From Kitasatospora sp. SolWspMP-SS2h (GTDB taxonomy: Bacteria > Actinomycetota > Actinomycetes > Streptomycetales > Streptomycetaceae), in NCBI RefSeq assembly GCF_003259315.1, contig NZ_QLLT01000007.1, positions 167,281-231,280 on the forward strand: DNA of 64,000 nt, read 5' to 3'. The position numbers and the translations under genes were made by a program. A model generated the notes under the pieces. That model did no database searches and was not told where the DNA came from. It saw nothing but the letters and a program-made list of their open reading frames with translations. Below, piece after piece: positions 44,914 to 53,751 of this stretch (position 1 is the first letter of the stretch; each line of letters begins with the position of its first letter).

Positions 44914-47196
44914 TTACTCCGCCGGTTGGTCCTGATCGCCGAGCAGGCCCCCGGCCCCGCCGAGCCCCGGCGCGGTGCTCGCGGACGGGCTGCGGTCGGC
45001 CCCGCCGCTGGGCCGGGCGGACGGGGAGCGGGTCGGCCGCCCGCCCTCCCCGCCGGTGCCCGCGCCGGTGCTGGCGCTGCCGCTGGGGCGGGCGGACGGC
45101 GAGCGGGTCGGCTGGTCGTCCCCGGCGGACGGCGAGGGCGTGCCGCCGGCCCCGTCCTCCGGCGCGGCCGGGCTCTGGCTGGGAGAGGCCGAACCGGTCG
45201 GGCCGGAGGTGGGGGCGCTCGCGGCCGGGGAGCGGGTCGGCCCGGCGAAGTCGCCGACCGGCTGGCCGGCCAGCGCCGCCTTCATGTACGCCGTCCAGAC
45301 CTGCGCCGGGTACCTGCCGCCCGCCGCGCTGCCGGTGCCGCCGACGCCGTCCAGGCTGACCTGCTTGCCGGTGCCCGGCTCCTGCCCGAACAGGCCGACC
45401 ACGGTGACCAGCTCCGGGGTGTACCCGGCGAACCAGACCGACTTGGAGTCGTCGGTGGTGCCGGTCTTGCCGGCCGCCGGGCGGTTCAGCGCGGCGGCCC
45501 GGTAGCCGGTGCCGCCCTGGTCCTCGATGACGCCCCGGAGGACCGCGGTGGTGGCCCGGGCGGCGTCCTTGGAGATCGCCCGGGTGGCGTCGTGCGCGGG
45601 CAGCGCGACCTGCCCGCCGCCCAGCTCCAGGCCCTTCACCAGCCACGGGGTGATCTGCTGCCCGTCGTTGTCCAGGGCGGCGTACACCCCGGCCAGCTCC
45701 AGCACGCTCGGGGTGGCCGCGCCCAGCGGGATCGACGGGACGGCCTTGAGGCCCGGCGTGTCGGCGGGCAGGCCGAGCGCCACCGCGGTGGCGCGGACCT
45801 TCTCCAGCCCGGTGTCCTGCGCGAGCTGCGCGAACACCGAGTTCACCGACCAGTCGGTGGCCTGCTGGAGCGAGATCTGCCCGTACGAGTGCTCGCCCTC
45901 GTTCGGCGGCGCGTACGGGGTGCCCTTGGCGCCGCGCACCGCCCGCCGGTTGGTGCCGTCGTATACGGTGTCGGCGGTGATCCGCTCGCCGGACTGGGTG
46001 CGCGCCCCGGAGTCCAGGGCGGCGGCCAGCGCGATCGCCTTGAAGGTCGAGCCCGCCTGGTAGTCGGTGCGGGTGGCATTGTCGATCCAGTGCTTGGTGG
46101 CGTCCGCGCCGCCGTACAGCGCCAGCACCTGCCCGCTCTTCGGGTCCACCGACACCGCGCCCGCCTGGGCCGCCGCGTCCACCTTGCGGCTGTCCGGCTT
46201 GAGGCTGTCGGTCAGCTGGCTCTGCACCGAGTCCTGCAGCTGCTGCTGCTTCTTCGGGTCGACGGTCAGCGTGATGGTGTACCCGCCCTGGGCGAGCTGC
46301 GCGTCCGAGACGATGCCGCGGTCGGTGAGGTACGAGGTGGCGGCGGCCACCAGGTAGCCCGCCTGCCCGGACAGGCCCGGCGCCGACTTGGGGGACAGCA
46401 CCTCCGGGAACGCGGTGTGCTGCCGCTCCTCGGCGCCCAGCCACTTCTTCGCCACCATGCCGTCCAGCACGTAGTTCCAGCGCGCCATGGCCTTCTCCTT
46501 GCCGGCCTCGCTGGCCGAGGAGACGTCGAAGGCGCTCGGCGCGTTCAGCAGCGTCGCCAGGTAGGCGCCCTGCGCGGCGGTCAGTCGGCTCGCGTCCACC
46601 CCGAAGTACGCCTGCGCGGCGGCCTGGACGCCGTACGCGCCGCGCCCGTAGTACGAGGTGTTCAGGTAGGAGGAGAGGATCTCGTCCTTGCTCTGGGTGG
46701 CGTCCACCTTGATCGCGATGAACACCTCCTTCACCTTGCGGCTGACGGTCTGCTTCTGGTTCAGGTAGGCGTTCTTCACGTACTGCTGGGTGATCGTCGA
46801 GCCGCCCTGGGTGGCGCCGCCGGAGGCGGTGTTGAACGCGGCCCGGGCCATGCCCTTGAAGTTGACCGCGCCCTCCGCGTAGAAGTTGCGATCCTCGGCG
46901 GCCAGCGCGGCGTGCTGCGCCTCGGGGGAGACCTTGTCCAGCGAGACGTTCTGCCGGTTGGTCTGGCCGGTGCGGGCCAGCACCGAGCCGTCCGCGTACA
47001 GCCAGGTGTTGGACTGGGCGGTGGCGGCCGCGTGCGCGTCCGGCACCTTCACCAGGGCGACGCCCAGGGCGAACAGCCCGACCCCCAGCAGCACGGACGC
47101 GGCCAGCCCGAGCAGGGTGATCCGCCAGGTGGGTATCAGGCGGCGCCAGCCGGTGCGCTTCTTCCGCTCACTGCGCTCACGGGGCTTTCGAGGCAA
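44914..47196 (-). CDS. Bifunctional class A penicillin-binding protein
   Basis: The 760-residue protein has a basic cytoplasmic N-terminus, one membrane anchor (about 24-50), a GT51 transglycosylase domain (catalytic Glu101 in AAEDRNFYAEGAV, QGGSTITQQYVKNAY) and a transpeptidase domain (AGSTFKAI with the active Ser, SVN, KTGTTDDSKS). A 120-residue Ser/Pro/Gly-rich tail repeats PTRSPSARPSG. It polymerises and crosslinks peptidoglycan. The start is TTG 47196 (GGGAAGG upstream). A DosR-like palindrome lies 91-104 bp upstream of the start in an AT-rich promoter region. Confidence 0.92.
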   Translation of the reverse strand: MPRKPRERSERKKRTGWRRLIPTWRITLLGLAASVLLGVGLFALGVALVKVPDAHAAATAQSNTWLYADGSVLARTGQTNRQNVSLDKVSPEAQHAALAAEDRNFYAEGAVNFKGMARAAFNTASGGATQGGSTITQQYVKNAYLNQKQTVSRKVKEVFIAIKVDATQSKDEILSSYLNTSYYGRGAYGVQAAAQAYFGVDASRLTAAQGAYLATLLNAPSAFDVSSASEAGKEKAMARWNYVLDGMVAKKWLGAEERQHTAFPEVLSPKSAPGLSGQAGYLVAAATSYLTDRGIVSDAQLAQGGYTITLTVDPKKQQQLQDSVQSQLTDSLKPDSRKVDAAAQAGAVSVDPKSGQVLALYGGADATKHWIDNATRTDYQAGSTFKAIALAAALDSGARTQSGERITADTVYDGTNRRAVRGAKGTPYAPPNEGEHSYGQISLQQATDWSVNSVFAQLAQDTGLEKVRATAVALGLPADTPGLKAVPSIPLGAATPSVLELAGVYAALDNDGQQITPWLVKGLELGGGQVALPAHDATRAISKDAARATTAVLRGVIEDQGGTGYRAAALNRPAAGKTGTTDDSKSVWFAGYTPELVTVVGLFGQEPGTGKQVSLDGVGGTGSAAGGRYPAQVWTAYMKAALAGQPVGDFAGPTRSPAASAPTSGPTGSASPSQSPAAPEDGAGGTPSPSAGDDQPTRSPSARPSGSASTGAGTGGEGGRPTRSPSARPSGGADRSPSASTAPGLGGAGGLLGDQDQPAE

Positions 47197-47286
47197 CGGA
47201 GACCTTCCCGCAGGCCCCGGACGGGCTGCTCGCTCGGGCGACGGCGTGAACCTCGCCAGCCTGACTGATCGACTTGTCAGATGTTA

Positions 47287-47300
47287 GGGACCTATGTCCC
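47287..47300. promoter_or_regulatory. DosR/DevR-like palindrome upstream of the class A PBP gene
   Basis: GGGACCTATGTCCC has perfect GGGAC/GTCCC arms around four bases, matching the mycobacterial DosR box core (GGGAC-N4-GTCCC). It lies in the 255-bp AT-rich gap (47197-47451) between the PBP gene and the tRNA-Lys genes. Confidence 0.55.
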
Positions 47301-47410
47301 ATTTCTCCTAAGACGATCTTTAAATACCCCTTAGCTTCCTCTTCTCCCCCTTCTCAACGAGCGCACCGGGCCGGGGACATGGGACGCGGCGGGAGCGGCC
47401 GGAAAAACGC

Positions 47411-47442
47411 CGAAGGCCCCTCGCTCTCGCGAGGGGCCTTCG
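47411..47442 (-). terminator. 14-bp perfect hairpin after the first tRNA-Lys
   Basis: CGAAGGCCCCTCGC (47411-47424) and its complement (47429-47442) enclose loop TCTC, nine bases past the tRNA 3' end on the minus strand. Confidence 0.85.
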
Positions 47443-47451
47443 GACCGTCGG

Positions 47452-47525
47452 TGCGCCGCCAGGGACTCGAACCCCGGACCCGCTGATTAAGAGTCAGCTG
47501 CTCTAACCAACTGAGCTAGCGGCGC
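47452..47525 (-). tRNA. tRNA-Lys (anticodon CUU), copy 1
   Basis: The minus strand folds as a 74-nt tRNA. The acceptor GCGCCGC pairs with GCGGCGC plus discriminator A. The D-arm is AGCTCAGTTGGTTAGAGC, the anticodon arm is GCTGA-CTCTTAA-TCAGC (anticodon CTT), and the T-arm contains GGTTCGAGTCC. CCA is not encoded. It is identical to the copy at 47665-47738. Confidence 0.96.
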
Positions 47526-47628
47526 GCGCTGACGTGGAGAACACTACACGCTCCCCGACCTGCGGCGAAAACCGGCTTCCCGGGCCGGGCAGGCGGGGCC
47601 GGTCGGACCCGGCCGGGCCCCGGAACGC

Positions 47629-47656
47629 CGAGAGCCTCCCCGGAGGGAGGCTCTCG
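47629..47656 (-). terminator. 12-bp perfect hairpin after the second tRNA-Lys
   Basis: CGAGAGCCTCCC (47629-47640) pairs with GGGAGGCTCTCG (47645-47656) around CGGA. Confidence 0.8.
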
Positions 47657-47664
47657 ACCGTCGG

Positions 47665-47738
47665 TGCGCCGCCAGGGACTCGAACCCCGGACCCGCTGAT
47701 TAAGAGTCAGCTGCTCTAACCAACTGAGCTAGCGGCGC
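47665..47738 (-). tRNA. tRNA-Lys (anticodon CUU), copy 2
   Basis: A second 74-nt tRNA identical to the one at 47452-47525, including several flanking bases. Each copy has its own terminator hairpin, so they may be separate transcription units rather than one precursor. Confidence 0.96.
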
Positions 47739-47832
47739 CTGTCTGACCCGGAGAACACTACACGCCCCGGGCCGCCCGCCGAAATCGTGACGGCGCGGTC
47801 ACCCGGCGTGGCCCACGGTCGCCCGACGTGGC

Positions 47833-48591
47833 TCAGCGCGGCGGCGGCAGCCGGTTCAGGAACACCTGGAAGGCGGTCGGCTTCACCGCGTTCGCCCCGT
47901 CGAACGGGTAGTTCATCTCCTTGATCGCCACCAGCGACAGCGCGATCAGCCCGGCCAGGCTGAGCACCATCACCAGGTGCGCCCAGGTGTTGGAGAGGCC
48001 GAACAGGAAGGTGAAGGCGATGGTGACCACCGCGCCCGCGATCAGCGCCGCCCACAGCAGCGGCGGCACGCAGTCCGCGATCAGGTTCAGCCGGGCCCGG
48101 CGCTTGCTGGCCAGGCCGTCCACGTGCTGCACCAGGTTCTCGTAGATCACCGTCTGCTGGTCCCCGTTCGGCTCGAAGGACAGCGCGGTGTCGCGGATCC
48201 GGTACATCAGCGCGGTCGCCGCCGGGTCGCTGTGGTGCTCGTTCATCTCGCGCCACTCGGTGTCCACCACCGCGTGCGCGTAGCTGAGCGTCAGGCCCTC
48301 CAGCACCGCGCCCTCGGGCAGCGGCATCTGCCGGGACATCCAGTACACCCCGGCCAGCTCGTCCGCCTCGTCGAAGGTGGTCGCCTTCGCGGTCGAGGCG
48401 TTCTCCCACACCACGATCACCACGAACGCCACCAGCACCGCGTAGAACGCCCCGACCGCGGCGAAGATGAACCCCGCCACGTCGTTGCAGTTCTCCCGCG
48501 CCGGGACGGGCGCGTACCGCTGCACCAGCAGCATCCCCGCCGCGGTCCCCACCAGCGTGCCGACCATGATCGCCACATCGACCCAGTTCAC
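47833..48591 (-). CDS. DUF4239 (bestrophin-like) membrane protein
   Basis: The 252-residue protein has four hydrophobic segments (VDVAIMVGTLVGTAAGMLLV; AGFIFAAVGAFYAVLVAFVV; WAALIAGAVVTIAFTFLFG; HLVMVLSLAGLIALSLVAI) and a long helical domain between segments 2 and 3. The conserved DUF4239 blocks include VWENASTAKATTFDEADEL and the end KEMNYPFDGANAV. The family resembles bestrophin channels, but activity is not shown. Confidence 0.87.
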   Translation of the reverse strand: MNWVDVAIMVGTLVGTAAGMLLVQRYAPVPARENCNDVAGFIFAAVGAFYAVLVAFVVIVVWENASTAKATTFDEADELAGVYWMSRQMPLPEGAVLEGLTLSYAHAVVDTEWREMNEHHSDPAATALMYRIRDTALSFEPNGDQQTVIYENLVQHVDGLASKRRARLNLIADCVPPLLWAALIAGAVVTIAFTFLFGLSNTWAHLVMVLSLAGLIALSLVAIKEMNYPFDGANAVKPTAFQVFLNRLPPPR

Positions 48592-48759
48592 GACGCCCCC
48601 CGCTGCCCTCGGTGCCCGACTGTGCGCATACGGTCATCACACCGCGCCCGCCCGCCCCCGGGCCAGCGGAGCTAGTCCCAATGCCACCCGACCGGGACCC
48701 CTCCCGGGGCGCCGGGCCCGGGTCCGGGCGGACGGCCGCTCGGTCGGGCGGGCGGGGGG

Positions 48760-49116
48760 TCAGGTGGGCGGGCGGAGGCGGGCGGGCCAGACGGGGAGGG
48801 CGTGGGAGGGGTCGTCCAGGCAGATGCCGGTGCGCAGGTCGAACAGGCGCTGGTGGAGGGGGGTGGAGACGGTGGGGGTGCCGTCGACGCTGCCGGTGAT
48901 GCCGTCGGCGATGGACCAGGAGTCGGCGAAGGGGTCGCGGTTGCCGACCGCCAGCAGTTCGCCGGCCGGGGTGCGGAAGACGGCGGCCTGGTCGCCGTCG
49001 GGCAGCAGGACGGCGGTGCCGGAGTCGGGCTCCAGTGCGCGGGCGTCGCAGACGGCGATCCAGTCGCCGTCCGGCGTGGCCAGTTCGACGGCGTGGGGCG
49101 GGTCGGTGCGGTGCAT
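48760..49116 (-). CDS. nirD: NirD-like nitrite reductase small subunit, without nirB nearby
   Basis: The 118-residue Rieske-like fold protein matches the small subunit of NADH nitrite reductase: DWIAVCDARALEPDSGTAVL, PDGDQAAVFRTPAGELLAVG, NRDPFADSW and a FDLRTGICLDDPS tail. Like other NirD proteins it lacks the paired Cys-His ligands of true Rieske proteins. No nirB or other nitrogen gene adjoins it, and the 523-bp region upstream is non-coding. The ATG at 49116 has GGGGAG upstream, and a DosR-like box lies 95-108 bp upstream. Confidence 0.8.
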   Translation of the reverse strand: MHRTDPPHAVELATPDGDWIAVCDARALEPDSGTAVLLPDGDQAAVFRTPAGELLAVGNRDPFADSWSIADGITGSVDGTPTVSTPLHQRLFDLRTGICLDDPSHALPVWPARLRPPT

Positions 49117-49639
49117 GGCGGCGCTCCCCTCGGCGCGGGCGGGTGGGTCTCCTCCTCGAACGCTACGTCGGGGGCGGGCCGGGGGCAGGGGGGGAAGGGC
49201 CCGGTCCGGCGGGACGTTGGTCCCGTGGTCCAGTGCGGGGCGGTGCGGCGGGCGGCGCTGTCGGGCAGCGCGGTGATCACGAGGAGTTCGGGTCCTGCGG
49301 AGCGCGGGAGCCGGTCCCGCGTTCCACCCTCGTCCTTGACCTTCCGCGTTGCCCGCGAAGCGCCCTCGTCGTCCGTCCATCCACAGAGGAATCTATCGGT
49401 CGAATTCGGACAGAAGGGGCAATCGGCGCAACACGCGCCGAAATGGGCCACGCTGTCACTCGGATCGCGCACTGCGGCGTCAACTCCGCGTGACGACTCG
49501 TCGGATCGGATGGAATCCCGACAATCCGCGTGCCGCGCACGGTGCGTGCGCCGCCCGGCCCGGGCTGCCAGGATCGCCGGTGTCCAACTCGCCTGCCGCG
49601 CCCGCCCCCTGCCGCGCGGCCCACCGCGAAGGCAGCGCC
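49117..49639. other. 523-bp divergent intergenic region between nirD and ltrA
   Basis: No credible gene is seen. The nirD side carries the GGGAC-N4-GTCCC palindrome. The middle (49330-49500) is less GC-rich, with promoter-like TTGACC at 49336-49341, and probably drives one or both genes. Confidence 0.5.
49211..49224. promoter_or_regulatory. DosR/DevR-like palindrome upstream of the nirD-like gene
   Basis: GGGACGTTGGTCCC on the plus strand reads GGGACCAACGTCCC in the nirD direction, with perfect 5-bp arms and the CCAA-type centre seen in mycobacterial DosR boxes. It is 95-108 bp upstream of the nirD start. Confidence 0.6.
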
Positions 49640-50806
49640 ATGAGCTCCGCCCCCGACCCCTACCGCCCGGTCCGCCGGATGCTGGCCCGCGACCGGGACG
49701 AGTCCCACCGGGCCTCCACCCCGCTCGAGTTGTTCTTCGACCTGTGCTTCGTGGTCGCCATCGCCCAGGCCGGCCGGGAACTCGCCCACGCCCTGGCCGG
49801 GGGCCACCTCGGCACCGCCCTCACCGGGTTCACCATGTCCTTCTTCGCGGTCTGGTGGGCCTGGATGAACTTCACCTGGTTCGCCTCCGCGTACGACGTC
49901 GACGACGTGCCCTACCGGCTCACCACCCTGGTGCAGATCACCGGCGTGCTGGTGCTCGCGGCCGGCGTCCCGCGGATCTTCGAGGACCGGGACCTGACGC
50001 TCGGCGTGGCCGGGTACGTGCTGATGCGGCTGGCCATGGTCACCCAGTGGCTGCGCGCCGCCCGCGGCGAGAGCGGGCCGGCCCGCACCTGCGCGCTGCG
50101 CTACGCGGCCGGGATCACCCTCGTCCAGGTGTTCTGGGTGGTGCTGCTGTTCCTGCCGCACGGCGTCCAGGGCCCGCTGTTCCCGCTCGGCGTGCTGGTC
50201 GAACTCGCCGTCCCGGTCTGGGCCGAGAAGGACCGGCAGACGCCCTGGCACCGGCACCACATCGTGGAGCGCTACGGCCTGTTCACCATCATCGTGCTCG
50301 GCGAGACGGTCGCCGCCGCCACCGTCGCCATCCAGACCGCCCTGGACGAGCACGAGGCGATCGCCGAACTGCTGCCGATCGCGGCCGGCGGCCTGCTGAT
50401 CTGCTTCGGCGCCTGGTGGATCTACTTCGCCGACGACAGCCACGACCACCTGCGCGACAACCGGCAGGCGCTGCCCTGGGGCTACGGCCACTACCTGATC
50501 TTCGCCTCGGCCGCCGCGGTCGGCGCGGGCCTGGAGGTCGCGGTCGAGCACGCCGTGGGCGCCGCGCACGTCTCGGAGCGGGCCGCGACCGCCGCCGTGA
50601 CCGTCCCCACCGCGCTGTTCCTGTTCACCGTCTGGGTGCTGCACGCCCGCCACCACAAGCGGGGCGCCGCCCAGGCGGTCCTGCCGGTGGCCGCGCTGTC
50701 GGTGCTGGCTGCGACGCTGGCGGGGGAGTCCGGCGTGCTGGTGGCCGGGCTCCTGGTGGCGCTCGCCGTCGCCGCCGGCCTCACCCTGTCCGCGAAACGG
50801 AGCTGA
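49640..50806 (+). CDS. ltrA: Low temperature requirement protein A (LtrA) family membrane protein
   Basis: The 388-residue protein has about ten hydrophobic segments and the LtrA signature STPLELFFDLCFVVAIAQAG near the N-terminus, then WWAWMNFTWFASAYDVDDVP, HIVERYGLFTIIVLGETV and WWIYFADDSHDHL. The last three are the conserved acidic/aromatic membrane blocks. LtrA was named from cold-sensitive Listeria mutants; its biochemical role is not known. The pentapeptide-repeat gene starts four bases after the stop, so they form an operon. Confidence 0.88.
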   Translation: MSSAPDPYRPVRRMLARDRDESHRASTPLELFFDLCFVVAIAQAGRELAHALAGGHLGTALTGFTMSFFAVWWAWMNFTWFASAYDVDDVPYRLTTLVQITGVLVLAAGVPRIFEDRDLTLGVAGYVLMRLAMVTQWLRAARGESGPARTCALRYAAGITLVQVFWVVLLFLPHGVQGPLFPLGVLVELAVPVWAEKDRQTPWHRHHIVERYGLFTIIVLGETVAAATVAIQTALDEHEAIAELLPIAAGGLLICFGAWWIYFADDSHDHLRDNRQALPWGYGHYLIFASAAAVGAGLEVAVEHAVGAAHVSERAATAAVTVPTALFLFTVWVLHARHHKRGAAQAVLPVAALSVLAATLAGESGVLVAGLLVALAVAAGLTLSAKRS

Positions 50807-50809
50807 CCC

Positions 50810-51445
50810 GTGCGCCTCGAAGACCTCCCGTACGCCCACCTGCTGCGCCGCCACGCCGGCCCGCTGCGTCCCGACGCCCGGTACGACACCGCGCACTTCG
50901 ACGGCCTCGCGCTGACCGGGCAGTTCGGCGGCGCGCACTTCCTGGAGTGCGCCTTCACCGGGGTGCGGATCGAGGAGGCGGGGCTGCGCCGGGCCGGGTT
51001 CAACGAGGCGTGGGTGCACGGCGGGCGGCTGGTGGGCGTCGACCTCGCGGAGAGCGAGTGGCAGGACACCGAGGTCGAGTCCACCGTGCTGGCGGGCGTC
51101 TCCGCGTACAGCTCGGCGGTGCGGCGCACGGTGTTCCGGCAGTGCAAGCTGGAGGCGGTCAACCTGCGCGGCGCGGTGCTGCGCGACGTGGTGTTCGAGG
51201 ACTGCCTGCTGCGGGACGTCGACCTCGCCGACGCCAAGCTCACCGACGTCTCCTTCCCCGGCAGCACGCTGGAGGAGGTGCGGCTGCGCGGTGCGGCGCT
51301 GAAGAACACCGACCTGCGCACCGCCGTCCGCCTCGGCCTGCCCGACGGCCACCTGGGCCTGCGCGGCGCCGTCATCTCGACCACCCAACTCCTCGACCTC
51401 GCGCCGCAGTTCGCCCAGGCCCTGGGCATCGCGGTGAAGGACTGA
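50810..51445 (+). CDS. Pentapeptide-repeat protein
   Basis: The 211-residue protein is mostly a right-handed quadrilateral beta-helix with about 20 A(D/N)LxX-like repeats between residues 25 and 180: LALTGQFGGAHFLECAFTGV, then LVGVDLAESEWQDTEVESTV, LEAVNLRGAVLRDVVFEDCL and RDVDLADAKLTDVSF. Some members mimic DNA and protect gyrase; nothing here shows such a role. It is co-directional with ltrA, four bases downstream of it. Confidence 0.87.
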   Translation: MRLEDLPYAHLLRRHAGPLRPDARYDTAHFDGLALTGQFGGAHFLECAFTGVRIEEAGLRRAGFNEAWVHGGRLVGVDLAESEWQDTEVESTVLAGVSAYSSAVRRTVFRQCKLEAVNLRGAVLRDVVFEDCLLRDVDLADAKLTDVSFPGSTLEEVRLRGAALKNTDLRTAVRLGLPDGHLGLRGAVISTTQLLDLAPQFAQALGIAVKD

Positions 51446-51464
51446 CGGCGGCCCTCCCCCGGTC

Positions 51465-51501
51465 GTTCACCTCCCGGCCGCTGTTGCGGCCGGTGGTGAA
51501 C
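51465..51501 (+). terminator. Hairpin between the pentapeptide gene and phospholipase C
   Basis: GTTCACC-TC-CCGGCCGC (51465-51481) pairs with GCGGCCGG-T-GGTGAAC (51486-51501), one base asymmetric, 20 bp after the stop. Its ends contain GTTCACC, the core of PhoP direct-repeat units, but in inverted orientation. Confidence 0.65.
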
Positions 51502-51623
51502 AATCCGTCAAACCTTCCTCCGGCCCCATGGCCCGGCGGCCCGTCCTGGACGAGGATGCTCGGCGTTCGACACGAAGGTGTCTGGACAACACCACCAGCA
51601 GCGGACGGGACGGGCGGGACACC

Positions 51624-53675
51624 ATGGCAGAGCTGAGCCGTAGGAAGTTCATGGCGTTGTCGGCGAGCGCGGCGGCCGGGGCGGCGGTCGCCGGCACCGC
51701 GGCCGGGGCCGGGGCGGCACCCGCCGCGGCCGCCGCGGCGGGGGCCACCGGCACCCTCGCGGACGCCAGGCACATCGTGGTCCTGATGCAGGAGAACCGC
51801 AGCTTCGACCACTACTTCGGCATGCTGAAGGGCGTCCGCGGCTTCGCGGACCGGGCGACGATCCAACTGTCCGGCGGCTACGGCGTCTTCAACCAGCCGA
51901 ACCTGCTGGGCCGCCAGTACCCGTGGCAGTTCTCCGCCACCAAGCCCGCCGGCGGCGCCGACCCGGAGCGCCTGGCCCAGTGCAACGGCGACCTCGCGCA
52001 CGGCTGGAGCGACCAGCACAAGGCGTGGAACAGCGGGAAGATGGACGCCTGGGTGGCCGCCAAGGGCAACGTGCGGACGCTGGGCTACCTGACCCGGGCC
52101 GACATCCCGTTCCACTACGCGCTGGCCGACAACTGGACGGTCAACGACGCCTACCACTGCTCGGTGCTCTCGGCGACCGGCCCCAACCGCACCTACCACT
52201 GGTCCGGCCAGATCGACCCGGCGGGCACGGCGGGCGGCCCGGCGTACGACGGCGGCGACGAGTCCGGCCTGAAGTGGCAGACCTACGCGGAGGCGCTGGA
52301 GCACGCGGGCGTCAGCTGGAAGGTCTACCAGAACGCCGCCGACAACTACGGCGACAACGCACTCGCGTACTTCACCACGTTCTCCGGCGCCCCGGCGGGC
52401 AGCGCGCTCGCGGTCAAGGGCATGGGCTCGGTCCCGAAGGCCACCGGGCGGACCCCGGACGACATCGTCGCCGCGATCCGGGCCGACGTGCTGGGCGGCA
52501 CCCTGCCGCAGGTGTCCTGGATCGTGCCGGACCAGGCGTCCTCCGAGCACCCGTACGCGACCCCGGCCGACGGCGCGCACTTCGTGCACAACGTGCTGGA
52601 CGCGCTGAACGCCGACCCGGCCGTGTTCGACTCCACGATCCTGTTCCTCAACTACGACGAGAACGACGGCTTCTTCGACCACGTCCCGCCGCCGGCCGCC
52701 CCGGCCGGCACGGCCGGCGAGTTCTACAACGGCGTCAACATCGGCCTGGGCTTCCGCGTCCCGATGATCGCGGTCTCGCCGTGGAGCCGCGGCGGCTGGG
52801 TCTCCTCGGAGACCTCCGACCACACCTCGGTGCTGCGCTTCCTGGAGAAGTGGACGGCCGCCCTCGGCAAGCCCGCGACCTGCCCGAACATCTCGGCCTG
52901 GCGGCGCAAGGTCACCGGCGACCTGACCGGCATGTTCGACTTCGCCCACCCGGTGTACGGGATGCCCGCGCTGCCCGACACCTCGCAGACCATCGGCCTG
53001 GCCGCCTGCGGCCCGCTGCCCAACCCGGCGCCGGTCGACAACCGGCTGCCGGTGCAGGAGGCGGGCACCCGCCCGGCCCGCGCGCTGCCGTACCAGCCGG
53101 TGGCCAACCTGGACCACCTGGAGTTCGGCTCCGGCGGGGTGATGAAGGTGTGGATCGCGATGGCCAACCAGGGCACCGCGAGCAGCCACTTCGCCGCGTA
53201 CGCCAACGCCTACCGCTCCGGCGGCCCCTGGCAGTACACCGTCGACCCGGCCAGCTCGACCAGCGACTTCTTCAACTGCGGCACCGGCTACGGCGCGGGC
53301 AAGTACGACCTGACGGTGGTCGGCCCCAACCGCTTCCTGCGCCGCTTCACCGGCGACGCCACCGCCGCGGGCAAGAACGCGGCCGTCACCGCCACGTACG
53401 CGCCCGCGCCGGACACCGGCAAGCTCGCGCTCTGGTTCGGGCTGGCCAACACCGGCACCGCCGCGGTGACCTTCACCGTCACCTCGAACGCCTACCGCTC
53501 GGACGGCCCGTGGACGTACACCGTCGCGGCCGGGGCGCGCACCAGCGACTACTTCAACGCGGCCGCCTACACCAACGGCTGGTACGACTTCACGGTGACG
53601 GTCAGCGGGGACGCGAGCTGGTCGCAGCGGTTCACCGGCCACCTGGAGACCGGCGCGCCCTCGATCTCGGGCTGA
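51624..53675 (+). CDS. plcN: Tat-exported phosphocholine-specific phospholipase C
   Basis: The 683-residue enzyme has a Tat signal (LSRRKFMALSASAAAG) from ATG 51624. The phosphoesterase domain begins HIVVLMQENRSFDHYFGML and contains YHCSVLSATGPNRTYHWSG and LFLNYDENDGFFDHVPPP with metal-binding Asp, Glu and His. Two C-terminal DUF756 repeats (about 490-580 and 590-675) end the protein. It hydrolyses phosphatidylcholine or sphingomyelin outside the cell, releasing phosphocholine. Such enzymes are often phosphate-regulated. Confidence 0.92.
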   Translation: MAELSRRKFMALSASAAAGAAVAGTAAGAGAAPAAAAAAGATGTLADARHIVVLMQENRSFDHYFGMLKGVRGFADRATIQLSGGYGVFNQPNLLGRQYPWQFSATKPAGGADPERLAQCNGDLAHGWSDQHKAWNSGKMDAWVAAKGNVRTLGYLTRADIPFHYALADNWTVNDAYHCSVLSATGPNRTYHWSGQIDPAGTAGGPAYDGGDESGLKWQTYAEALEHAGVSWKVYQNAADNYGDNALAYFTTFSGAPAGSALAVKGMGSVPKATGRTPDDIVAAIRADVLGGTLPQVSWIVPDQASSEHPYATPADGAHFVHNVLDALNADPAVFDSTILFLNYDENDGFFDHVPPPAAPAGTAGEFYNGVNIGLGFRVPMIAVSPWSRGGWVSSETSDHTSVLRFLEKWTAALGKPATCPNISAWRRKVTGDLTGMFDFAHPVYGMPALPDTSQTIGLAACGPLPNPAPVDNRLPVQEAGTRPARALPYQPVANLDHLEFGSGGVMKVWIAMANQGTASSHFAAYANAYRSGGPWQYTVDPASSTSDFFNCGTGYGAGKYDLTVVGPNRFLRRFTGDATAAGKNAAVTATYAPAPDTGKLALWFGLANTGTAAVTFTVTSNAYRSDGPWTYTVAAGARTSDYFNAAAYTNGWYDFTVTVSGDASWSQRFTGHLETGAPSISG

Positions 53676-53705
53676 ACGGGCTGAACGATCCGAACGGGCT
53701 GAAAG

Positions 53706-53744
53706 GCCCGGGCGGTCCGGGCGGCCCGAACGCACCGCCCGGGC
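53706..53744. terminator. Hairpin between phospholipase C and pflA
   Basis: GCCCGGGCGGT (53706-53716) pairs with ACCGCCCGGGC (53734-53744), 17-nt loop, between convergent stops. Confidence 0.65.
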
Positions 53745-53751
53745 GGACGGA

